Shown piece by piece: positions 34,996-44,802 of a DNA stretch of 64,000 nt (position 1 is the stretch's first letter; each line of letters starts with the position of its first letter). The DNA is from Bolinopsis microptera (taxonomy: Eukaryota > Ctenophora > Tentaculata > Lobata > Bolinopsidae): positions 7,240,084 through 7,304,083 of the forward strand of contig NC_087072.1 in the NCBI RefSeq assembly GCF_026151205.1, written 5' to 3'. The translations under genes and the position numbers were made by a program. The notes beneath the pieces are model-generated. The model saw only the letters and a program-made list of their open reading frames with translations, made no database searches and had not been told where the DNA came from.

Positions 34996-35807
34996 ACTGC
35001 ATAGTACATAATACTGTGTAGTGTGTACTATTTACTAAGTTATATTAATATATCGTGTATTGCTGGGAAGGCTGTTAATTTAGGATAGAGTTATTGTGGC
35101 ACTTATATCAGTTTGTTCTTTTGTAGTTGTTCTCAAACTGCTGAGTAAAAGTTTTACAACTTAAAAGCAGTGTTTATAATTTAATTTATTATTGTTATTA
35201 TTTCAAATATAACAAAAGCTTGGCGGTCGATCATAGTTTCGCAACGTCTATCCCAAATTTAAAATTATTCTACACAGCCCACCTGTATAACATCAACCCA
35301 GGAAGTTATTAAAAGCAAAGCAGCGTGTACGAAACCATAGTATCAAAACTTCCTTTTCTCTTAATCTCTTAAAATATTGTACTAAGAACTAAAACAAATT
35401 CAATTGGTAATTGAAAGCAGTCTTCATTACGAAATTTAATACACATGACTCACTCCATGCACTAACAAAATTAAAATAATAGACCGAATAGAAATTACAT
35501 CAAAGATCAATTAACAAGTATATTAATTGAGTGTATCATTAATTAAGTCCTCCAAATCCAGAGCACTGGAAGAGAGGCTGGGTTGAGTGATAAGTGAAGA
35601 AGTGAGGAAAGCTCATTATAATGATTACGTGAACATGTTACATGCTAGTGGAATGAGTATACTAGTATAGATACACCTGTAGGTACTTCAAGGGGCTTTC
35701 CAGAGACTGATGAAAAGGGTGATGGGCTTATATTACAGTATTTCGGTTGTAGTTGGAGCTAGGAGAGAAGTTGCCCAGGGTTTGGAGAGTAATTTGTTGT
35801 TAAGGAT
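34996..35807. other. Non-coding stretch
   Basis: AT-rich sequence between the LTR element and the peptidase remnant. No feature was recognised. Confidence 0.5.
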
Positions 35808-36135
35808 TCAGACAGCCTGACAGGAAACAGTTACCAGAGATTTTGACGCTGCCGTTGGATTTATTTTTTGCACTTCTCTCCCAAGATGTGTATCGCGATT
35901 ATTGACGTCCTCGGCGATTTTAAGTATGGTCTTCCTAATATCCGTAGAGTTGAACCAGAATCTGTTGGGGGTCGTTTCCACCACTAAATGCCCAGAGAAA
36001 CCCAAAGCATAGAGGTCCACACGAGAAGTTATCCGTCTGCTGTTGGCACGGCATGGCATTGATATATTTCACATTCCTTGCTGTTGGATGTTCTTCTCTT
36101 GAACAGACGAAAATCCGGTCACCATCCTCAGGCAC
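35808..36135 (-). pseudogene. Ulp1/C48-type cysteine peptidase remnant
   Basis: The upper frame reads PCQQQTDNFSCGPLCFGFLW. The Q-x5-C spacing with a following Gly matches the catalytic Gln and Cys of Ulp1/SENP-like (C48) peptidases, and the next helix resembles those of transposon-encoded members (AF..GxxPxxI). The frame shifts near 35945; the second frame continues with FNSTDIRKTILKIAED. The His and Asp of the triad lie N-terminal to what is preserved. Such peptidases are often carried by animal DNA transposons, so a transposon relic is likely rather than a host SUMO protease. Confidence 0.6.
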
Positions 36136-36779
36136 TCACTAGATGATTTAGTTGCTACAGGAACTAGCAGGCGATTATCAATCTTCGTTGCTGGCTCTAT
36201 TTTCCTAAACTCTAAAGAGTGGAGGAATGGTAACAGGCTTCACTCCCTATTCCACTCACTGACTGGTCGAGAGACCGACTTCCAGGCCCCCTCATTACTA
36301 GGGGGCCCAGGGAGATCAGATCATGTCACTAATTAGTGACGTATAATTAGTAATGTGATCCATCAGTAGAATTTAACTAACCTAGAAATGGTAGAGTTCA
36401 CATGTACATAGCTGTGCATTAAGAAGTAAACATGATCTTTAAGATTTGACCGCTCGACTCGTATAACTATATCACATAAGGGACAGGAGCTCTTGCTAAA
36501 GAGGGGTTCTTGTATCTAGGGATGTAAGACGTACGTGCCAAAAGCATGCAACGGGAGTGAGCCGATCAAGTGTTCTTAGGTATATTATATACTGGAAGAT
36601 GATAGACAATAGTATCGCATTCTATCAATATGCCTACCTTCTCCAAATTCATCTCTGGTCGGACAGGATGTAAATCGTAGCTGGTGGATCACATCACTAA
36701 TTATACGGCACATCACTAATTATACGTCATATAATGATCTGACAAGCAGCACTTGTCACAAGAGACAAAGGATCTCATC

Positions 36780-37850
36780 TCGGAGCGGAGTAAGGTCAAG
36801 CAGAAATGCCCATGTGATGGATTCAATAGATCTGAGTATTCTCTTGCTAATAAGCGTGTTAAGAAGAGCTGCAAGAAGGACGATGAGAACTGAGCTTTAC
36901 GGGTTGCAGCCGATCTGGAAACAGCTTCTTCACACGGTCAGCAGAGGGAGGTCTGGCAGATGATCAAGTCCTTGTCAGGCAAGAAGAGTCGGAAGTCAAC
37001 TGCTGTCAGAGATAAAACCGAGAAGTTGATTTCTGACCCCGCTGCTCAACGAAAACGATGGGGTGAGCACTTCGCTGAACTACTAAACCCGCAGATAGGA
37101 GACGTGGACCTTTCAGACCTAGACAGTCTAGAGGTCGCACCATGTTTTCCGTATCTGAGTGATAGTGACTTACCCCCTAGCAGAACAGAGATCTCTGAGG
37201 CTTTAAAGAGTCTGAAGAATCACAAGAGCTCTGGAATTGATGAAATTTCCAACGAACAGCTGAAGTATGGGGCTCCTGGTCTTTTAGACAGGCTTGAGAA
37301 ACTGTTTGCACGTGTTTGGGAGACGGAAAATGTGCCAGAGGATTGGGTTAATGGTATCATTGTTACTTTGTTATTGTCCCGAAAAAGGGTGATACATCAT
37401 TCTGCTCGAACAACAGGGGCATAACCCTACGCTCCACGGCATCAAAACTCTATCAGATAATAGTGTTGCGACGGATGAATGCGGGGCTTGAAGAACTGCT
37501 CCGAGAGAATCAGTGCGGGTTCAGGAAAAAAAGGTCTTGCATTGATCAGATTTATTCGCTCCGTACTATTATTCACAACAGCATTGAGTTTAACCTCCCC
37601 CTGTACTTAAATTTTGTTGACTTTAAAGCTGCATTCGATTCACTTAATCGGGAGTTTATCTGGAAAGCTTTCAGTCATTATGGCTTGCCTTGTAAATACA
37701 TTCGCATAATGCAAGCATTCTTTTGCGGCACCGTCAGCTCTGTCAGACATAATGGTGAGCTCTCAGATTGGTTTGACGTTACATCTGGTTCTGGGCAGGG
37801 GGATATTCAGGGTCCACCTATCTTTAATGTTTGCATCAACCTGCCTGCGC
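36780..37850 (+). pseudogene. LINE reverse transcriptase, interrupted
   Basis: Reads from the RT N-terminal extension (EYSLANKRVKKSCKKDDE, in-frame TGA at 36891, then VWQMIKSLSGKKSRKS) through LKSLKNHKSSGIDEISNEQL (RT motif 0/1) and, after a frameshift near 37372, NNRGITLRSTASKLYQIIVL, QCGFRKKRSCIDQIYSLRTI, motif A NFVDFKAAFDSLNRE, and GSGQGDIQGPPIFNVCIN (motif B). It ends abruptly at 37850, where a 99-bp satellite begins, so the YADD box and everything after it are lost. It is not in the same clade-style as the copy at 4.4-5.7 kb. One stop and one frameshift make it inactive. Confidence 0.9.
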
Positions 37851-38121
37851 AGGTCTAATTCTAATTGGAACCATCAAGGGGAATGAAATTAAATTATTGG
37901 ATGCCAGGAACTAGAAATAAATATACTGGAATATTGTGATTCCATGGAGAGGTCTAATTCTAATTGGAACCATCAAGGGGAATGAAATTAAATTATTGGA
38001 TGCCAGGAACTAAAAAATAAATATACTGTGTTTCCATGGAGAGGTCTAATTCTAATTGGAACCATCAAGGGGAATGAAATTAAATTATTGGATGCCAGGA
38101 ACTAGAAATAAATATACTGGA
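37851..38121. repeat. 99-bp satellite, left block (about 2.7 copies)
   Basis: Unit starts AGGTCTAATTCTAATTGG and ends near ACTGGAATATTGTG + TTCCATGGAG; starts at 37851, 37950 and 38042. It begins exactly where the LINE RT frame breaks off and is interrupted after ACTGGAAT at about 38121. Confidence 0.97.
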
Positions 38122-38122
38122 A

Positions 38123-38643
38123 TTTTACCAAAACCCATAATCATGGGTAGAGTGGACCGCTGCCAGTGTCTCTCTTTCCCAAACAAAAGGAAATGATATT
38201 AATTTGATTGACCGTTCTCAAATGCAAAATGATACCGAGAATGAAATCGGTGGCTCGCTTTTCCCATTCATTCACGGCTTACGAATTGTATAAATAAGTT
38301 TCGATTGATTACGTCAATCAGATGCTGTAAAAATATTTTTGGGTTGCGTTTGGGTCGATACTTAGTATTTCGGGGTAAGGGACAAGGGTGTTAGTTATTA
38401 CTTATTGAACAAGCTGAAGTTTATTGAATCTTCATTGCTGATTGCCGAGTACAGCTGCCTTTGGGTAGTTCTTCTTAATCTATTACAATTGTAAATGAAT
38501 GGGAAAAGCGAGCGACCGATTTCATTCTCGGTATCATTTTGCATTTGAGAACGGTCAATCAAATTAATATCATTTCCTTTTGTTTGGGAAAGAGAGACAC
38601 TGGCAGCGGTCCACTCTACCCATGATTATGGGTTTTGGTAAAA
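38123..38643. mobile_element. Inverted-repeat element with about 150-bp arms
   Basis: Left arm 38123-38275 begins TTTTACCAAAACCCATAATC; right arm 38492-38643 is its near-perfect reverse complement and ends GGGTTTTGGTAAAA. The central spacer is about 215 bp with no coding potential. No clear target duplication was seen. It is a MITE or fold-back type element. Confidence 0.88.
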
Positions 38644-39667
38644 TATCATCTCTTTTTGATTATAATGTCAGGGTACTTTATAAAGTCGAAATATAAACTG
38701 ATATCTTCATTAATAAGGAGGAAGTTTCAACGATTTCGAAATTTTTCCTTTAAAAACATTTCCTTGTGTTTAGGGAAGCATATCGGTCGATCACTGACTG
38801 AATATACCACTTAATACTCATTCAAGTTGGCATTAAATTCATATATAATGACATTAAACTGTCGTGGCAAAGCAGAATTTGTTGGAAATCACGAATGAGC
38901 AAAATTCTCACCTTTCGCACGTGCAAACTTTGAGCGGACGTTGCGTGCGCATCCAATATTAAATCGCCGTAAATTTTTGCATGTAATTGTTTTATATATA
39001 GCTTGATAAGCATGCAAAGTTTCAAAGTATTTCAAAAAGAACTGTAATCACAACGGCACTCTAAAGTTGACAGAAAATGACGAAAACAGCAATTTTCAGT
39101 GATTTTAGCAATTTTCTATCAATTTGGGCGTGTCCCCACGTGTGCAACTTTTCGATTTTCAACTTTAAAACTAGCCTAATGCACAATTTATACCTATAGG
39201 AAGCAGAACTGAGCTCCACAACCCAAGGCATGACCCAACACCAGAGAATACTAAATCGCAAAATTGACGTTTTTATAAAATAATTCTTCGAAAAAGCACA
39301 AACTTCAATGACGAATATCTTTATGAAGGAGCAAGCTAGAAAAACTTTCCGGTAGATTTTCAGAATGCTTGAACAATTATCTAAGATAAAAATTTCCTCA
39401 GATTTTGAATAAAATTACTCCTTAATGGTTTAAAATTCATTTTAAAAGTTATTACTTTGTCAAAAATCAAGTTTTTAAAACGGTTAACTTGATGACGTCA
39501 TCAAGGGGTGTTTATGACGTCAAATAATTTTTTTATACAATTAAAACTAAAGTGTAAACAATTATTTGCAAGACCTGTGGTCGGAAATGGCTTTATCTTT
39601 TATACTTTTGAATCTATGGACACTTAAATACAGGCTACAATTGACTGGCAAAGCGTCTATCCCTGAA

Positions 39668-39705
39668 TATATGTATATATATATATATGTATGTATGTAT
39701 GTATC
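39668..39705. repeat. TA/TATG microsatellite
   Basis: A run of ATATATATAT followed by (ATGT)n. Confidence 0.9.
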
Positions 39706-40051
39706 ACGACAATCTATCGTAAAACAAGGGTTCTAGAAAACCCATTTCCCGATGCTCCTGAAACCTGAAACTTTTTTTGCAGTCGATTTGGTCAACGTCT
39801 AGACGCCCTGAAAAATTTCAGATCTCTAACTCAATTTTAACATGGTTTTTCAGGCACCTGAATATGGCGATTTTGGGTTTTTTACCGAATTTCGTATAAC
39901 AGTGCTGGCGAGTATTTTATGCAAATTTCTTAAAAATCTCAACATAAATATTTTTTATTCCTGTCATCTTTGACATCAAATTAGAATGTTTTGAACTAAA
40001 AATAAATCTGCTGAACGACTTCCGATGAGTCTTAATGCCTGGAAAACTCCT

Positions 40052-40109
40052 GCCGGAGGCGGCGGCCTTCGGCCGCCGCCTCCGGCCGGAGTGCACGCTT
40101 CGCGTGCAC
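40052..40109. repeat. Two adjacent GC-rich perfect hairpins with TTC(G) loops
   Basis: 40052-40086 is a 16-bp perfect stem (GCCGGAGGCGGCGGCC) around TTC, closed so that RNA would form a C-UUCG-G tetraloop. 40091-40109 is an 8-bp perfect stem (GTGCACGC) around TTC. Both stand out in a roughly 35 percent GC environment. Function unknown. Confidence 0.93.
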
Positions 40110-40131
40110 AAAAGAGGCTTGTAACGTGTAC

Positions 40132-40203
40132 CAAAGGGGGTATAATAGTAAAGGGGGTATAATAGTAAAGGGGGTATAATAGTAAAGGGGGTATAATAGT
40201 AAA
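40132..40203. repeat. 17-bp tandem repeat (AAAGGGGGTATAATAGT)n
   Basis: Four copies, the last slightly changed. It is the source of spurious Tyr/Pro-rich reverse-strand frames. Confidence 0.95.
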
Positions 40204-40257
40204 TGGGGAACATAGTATACCCACAATAAATGCAACGGTCGTGCTTGCCAGCACTGT

Positions 40258-41295
40258 GATATTGTGATTCCATGGAGAGGTCTAATTCTAATTGGAACCA
40301 TCAAGGGGAATGAAATTAAATTATTGGATGCCAGGAACTAGAAATAAATATACTGGAATACTGTGTTTCCATGGAGAGGTCTAATTCTAATTGGAACCAT
40401 CAAGGGGAATGAAATTAAATTATTGGATGCCAGGAACTAGAAATAAATATACTGGAATACTGTGTTTCCATGGAGAGGTCTAATTCTAATTGGAACCATC
40501 AAGGGGAATGAAATTAAATTATTGGATGCCAGGAACTAGAAATAAATATACTGGAATATTGTGATTCCATTTCCATGGAGAGGTCTAATTCTAATTGGAA
40601 CCATCAAGGGGAATGAAATTAAATTATTGGATGCCAGGAACTAGAAATAAATATACTGGAATATTGTGATTCCATGGAGAGGTCTAATTCTAATTGGAAC
40701 CATCAAGGGGAATGAAATTAAATTATTGGATGCCAGGAACTAGAAATAAATATACTGGAATACTGTGTTTCCATGGAGAGGTCTAATTCTAATTGGAACC
40801 ATCAAGGGGAATGAAATTAAATTATTGGATGCCAGGAACTAGAAATAAATATACTGGAATACTGTGTTTCCATGGAGAGGTCTAATTCTAATTGGAACCA
40901 TCAAGGGGAATGAAATTAAATTATTGGATGCCAGGAACTAGAAATAAATATACTGGAATACTGTGTTTCCATGGAGAGGTCTAATTCTAATTGGAACCAT
41001 CAAGGGGAATGAAATTAAATTATTGGATGCCAGGAACTAGAAATAAATATACTGGAATACTGTGTTTCCATGGAGAGGTATAATTCTAATTGGAACCATC
41101 AAGGGGAATGAAATTAAATTATTGGATGCCAGGAACTAGAAATAAATATACTGGAATATTGTGATTCCATGGAGAGGTCTAATTCTAATTGGAACCATCA
41201 AGGGGAATGAAATTAAATTATTGGATGCCAGGAACTAGAAATAAATATACTGGAATACTGTGTTTCCATGGAGAGGTCTAATTCTAATTGGAACC
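40258..41295. repeat. 99-bp satellite, right block (about 10.4 copies)
   Basis: Unit starts at 40278, 40377, 40476, 40581, 40680, 40779, 40878, 40977, 41076, 41175 and 41274: strict 99-bp spacing except one 105-bp unit with a TTCCAT duplication. Two variants alternate at the junction, ATATTGTGATTCC and ATACTGTGTTTCC. Copies are almost identical, so the array is young or homogenised. It stops mid-unit at 41295, next to GC-rich sequence. Confidence 0.98.
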
Positions 41296-43560
41296 TTCAC
41301 CTAACCATGTGCTTTCGCGCCACTTCGGGCGCGCTTGTTTCACCGCCGTGAGGCGGGCGCGCGCTACTGCAAGCGCAAGGGCTCTGGATAGAGCAAGTCT
41401 GATATAAATATTTGAAACAAATATTTTACGAGTAATGAGTATTATATCACATATAGCTGTTATATATTTACAATACTTTGTTGCACAAAATTTGCGGTTT
41501 TTATATGTTATAGTTTTTGGCTTATTATATAACGTCCACACTTTCAGTTATTTCGACAGAGATTTTATAGGACCATACTTAGCTAGCTAGTTTATTGGTC
41601 GCTCCTAGCTCTCACGTACGTTCAGAAAGCTTGAAAAGAGCGCCGCGCACAGGGATTGGCGAGCCAGGTAAAGTTTTGTATCACATCGTGACCCCCATTG
41701 TCGTTTCACTAAGTGGCCTTGATTCACGATGTCAATCCTTCGCATCTCGCTGATCTGCATACGGTGGTTGCGAGAATATGTGGTTGCGAGAAGCATTATT
41801 GGATGCGCGCGCGGCTCAGTAGTGTTCTGCACTACAATAAGTGGCCACGATACAGCCGCTTGTAGCGCGATGCACTACTGGGTCGCGCGCGAATCCAATT
41901 ATGCTTCTCGTTACTGGGCCGCGCTCAGCCTGTCATTCCGCCAAATCTTTATTCGGGCTGAGTGATTTACGACCTCCATCGCCTCAGAAAAAATGGCAGT
42001 ACGCTCATTGGAAGTTGATGTGCGCGTGACCAGCATTCACGTGATCATTTAGAACCAATTGGGGCCTCAGAAAAGACACGTGCACGCAAACTGCCAATTG
42101 GAGAAAAGTGACTTATTAGCTAGAGGAGCCGCGCGCTGAGTTAGATTGTAAAATTTGATTATTGGATTGTAAAATCGAGCGATGTGAGTGTCATCAGTGA
42201 TGTGCTGCTGACTGCACCTCGTGTTATCACACTGCACACAGCACAGTTACATCGGTACATCCTTCATGTTTATGTTGTTCCTGTAGTTAAGATATATTTT
42301 GATGACCTTTTCTTGCTCGTACGACATTTTTAAAAAATCGTCCAGTTGTCTACACTTATTTATATTTAGCTGCCCGACATTTACTTCGTTTAAAGACCCA
42401 AGCGAAAGATGTTAGCTTTGCTTAATATCAAAGTAACATGGTCCTGTCATGACTACCACTCTGATGAGGGATGGTTTAGTTTGTCAATCAGTTTGCAGTT
42501 ATCTGAAAATTTTCTTTTATATACTCATGCTATGCATTTGAATTAAATTTCCGAACTAAGATCGTGTTACTTACATCCATATCAAGAGGTTCTGGGTACT
42601 AGAAGGAACAAAATATGTCAGATTGATGTTTACCATTATACTGTCTGTTTGTAGTTTTTATTTCTTTTGGACTGCCTGTTCGGGCCCGGCTACTTTTTGT
42701 CGTTTTCAAAGAAGGCCTGTGATCGAAAAAATCTCTTAGATGTGATCTATAGATTAGTTCTGCCCTGCACCTTTTTCCTTTACAGTTAGTGTCAAAATTC
42801 TGAATTGGATCGTAGAAAAACACTTCAATGGTCTGATATTCATACTGTACAATCTTTGATGATGGATTAAGATATTTAATCCTAGTTATTACTTATTCAA
42901 TAGATTGCATTGTGATGGAAATTATGTGTTCTCGTACTCTATATTAGTCACTTTGTCCTTAATCCTAGATGTTGTAAAATATTTAGTTTGTTTTAACATT
43001 TTTGCAAGAATAGATTAGTCTCCCTGAATTGAAATCGGGAGTTAATCTATATAAATTATCCTTTATTGTGAAATGCTTTGAGAGCGTCATAATTTGCTGT
43101 GTCTGATCTTACATATCAGTAGTGTGGATCGAACCAAACGTAATTTCACACAATGAGAGTCAAGAGGCTTATTTCATCAACCATCTAGTCTGTTAGCACT
43201 TGTTTTGGTCAACGGTACCACACAAGTGAAATATGATTTTTCGTTTCCGTTATCAGTGCTTGCTTATGTTTTTGTAACATCCTATCATAACTAATCTTTT
43301 ATTTGACTTAAATCATCCATTCTATTAAAATTCAATAATTTGATGCGGAATATTCAGTTAAGTTAGATACACTCAGATTATGATATAGTTATCTTTAAAA
43401 TTTTGTATGTTCAGAGCTTATTTATTTCTGTGCTAAAACAGCAACACTGATTAAATCAATTCTATATCATCGTTTGCTTAAATAATGTGTTCATTTTGTG
43501 GTAGGTTCCTCTCCAACCTATTGGTAAATGTAATTTGCTAACAGTTATAGCTAAAATTTT
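41296..43560. other. Non-coding stretch with GC-rich repeat remnants
   Basis: 41296-41400 is GC-rich and shares a 30-bp block with 29401-29432. ACAAATATTTTACGAGTA at about 41417-41434 matches the inner end of the TTAA-flanked element at 19564-20155. A degenerate palindrome lies at about 41774-41912. 42.2-43.5 kb is AT-rich with no supported gene. Confidence 0.45.
41774..41912. repeat. Imperfect palindrome around CACTACAATAAGTGGCCAC
   Basis: Left arm GAGAAGCATTATTGGATGCG with GCGCGGCTCAGTAGTG pairs with right-arm CACTACTGGGTCGCGCGC and GAATCCAATTATGCTTCTC. A few mismatches. It looks like the core of a decayed inverted-repeat element. Confidence 0.7.
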
Positions 43561-43565
43561 TCAGA

Positions 43566-43808
43566 TTGATGGCTAAGTACTGGTCACTGGAAATAATACC
43601 ATTTTCCAGCTACGAACTTGTGTGCGATACCATTCTTACCTCGCTTGGTAACTCGCGTGTACTACTGCTAGACGTGACTAGTAAAACCGCTCGATTGACA
43701 CCTTCCCTGCTAATGGTCATTGACCTTATAATCGAAATTGTTCTTGGAAATAAGGACTCAAAACTTGAAATGATAGAATATTTGCTAGCGAAGTGGTTTC
43801 GGTGTTAA
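43566..43808 (+). pseudogene. Possible LINE endonuclease fragment
   Basis: An 80-codon frame (SSYELVCDTILTSLGNSRVL then LLLDV) loosely resembles the strand of LINE apurinic endonucleases that reads E-x-x-x-V-x-L...SR-x-x-x-x-x-VYRPP, but the YRPP signature is lost. It ends at a stop and is followed by non-coding sequence. Weak; chance or another gene fragment is possible. Confidence 0.2.
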
Positions 43809-44802
43809 TTCCAGTGATTTCTGACCCTAAGAAAAATCCCGTAAAATAGAACTCCGCATCCGCCAACGTTGGCTAAACCTGGGATCTGTGCGGGAATAAT
43901 CTAAAGAACGCTCGAAAATCAGATGGTAGTCAGAGGAACATGAAACCAGAGGCCAGTGACAAGCTCAACGTCGTTCAGTGATTCCATGTTATCTCTCAAG
44001 ACCTTCAAAGTGGACCACGAAATGGACAACAAGAGCCTCATGAGAAAAATGCCATTTTAAACTGACAATTTATTCTGCCGAAACATTAATAATCCAACTC
44101 AGAACGGGCTACCAATCAGACAATCGAAAATTAGGCGTTGAGTGCTGAGCTGAAGATATTCCAGAACGTGTCGAATACTGGACGGGTCGAATAATTTCAG
44201 AAGCATGACTTCTGCACTACCGCTCCTGCTATTCCGGGCTTTTCATCTGCTTCACCACTTCAAACACTTACCGGTCCTGTCCCTAGACAGTAGACAGCCT
44301 TCAGAAACCTTGCTACTAGACTAGTCTGCTTACTGTCACAAAGCTTTGTAAGTTCATAATTTTACAAGTTAAAGAACTAAAACACATTTCTTTCTTATCT
44401 AAATACTGATACCTTTTTATTTCTATTTAAATCTTCTATATCAATCAATCGCACTATATAATATGCAATATACAGTACACAAAGTTATTTAACTCAAGCT
44501 TTGTAATAAAGTTTAAAAGTAAGCACCGAACTGAAATATACCCTCTACAGCTGTCCCGAAATGTATATAATCAAAGGATCTATCTGGTACATAAAATAAA
44601 GTTTGATAATACTGTAAACACGTATCACTCTAGTTTACAATCGTATAATTTGGGCACAACGTATTTGAGCATGGAAAATGTAGTACATTATTTGAACTCA
44701 ATCTAAACTGTTTCTCCGGAATTGTGTGTAATTGACCAGTTGATTCATGATTAGGACTTCTATTCGCTTTTTTGCGATGAATGAAAATTGAGACGAAGTT
44801 AC
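43809..44802. other. Non-coding stretch downstream of the RecQ-like gene
   Basis: The 3' flank of the helicase gene. A minus-strand AATAAA (plus TTTATT near 44416) is a candidate polyadenylation signal, about 390 bp past the stop; unverified. Confidence 0.4.

Larger units (their letters stand above)
38122..40257. mobile_element. 2.1-kb insertion splitting the satellite array
   Basis: The satellite unit breaks off within ...TACTGGAAT and resumes at 40258 with ATATTGTGATTCC, so the intervening block inserted into a pre-existing array. It contains an inverted-repeat element at its left end (38123-38643), AT-rich filler, a TA/TG microsatellite (39668-39705), two GC-rich hairpins (40052-40109) and a 17-bp tandem repeat. 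No coding sequence was recognised. Whether it is one element or nested insertions is unclear, because its two ends are not inverted repeats of each other. Confidence 0.7.

Noticed and set aside
39917-40304. Three overlapping minus-strand frames with PLYYYTPFTI repeats
   Set aside because: Produced by the 17-bp tandem repeat and the neighbouring GC hairpin; no protein-like sequence outside it.
41284-42029. Several 60-85-codon frames in the GC-rich segment
   Set aside because: Overlap a palindromic repeat remnant on both strands, with no domain.
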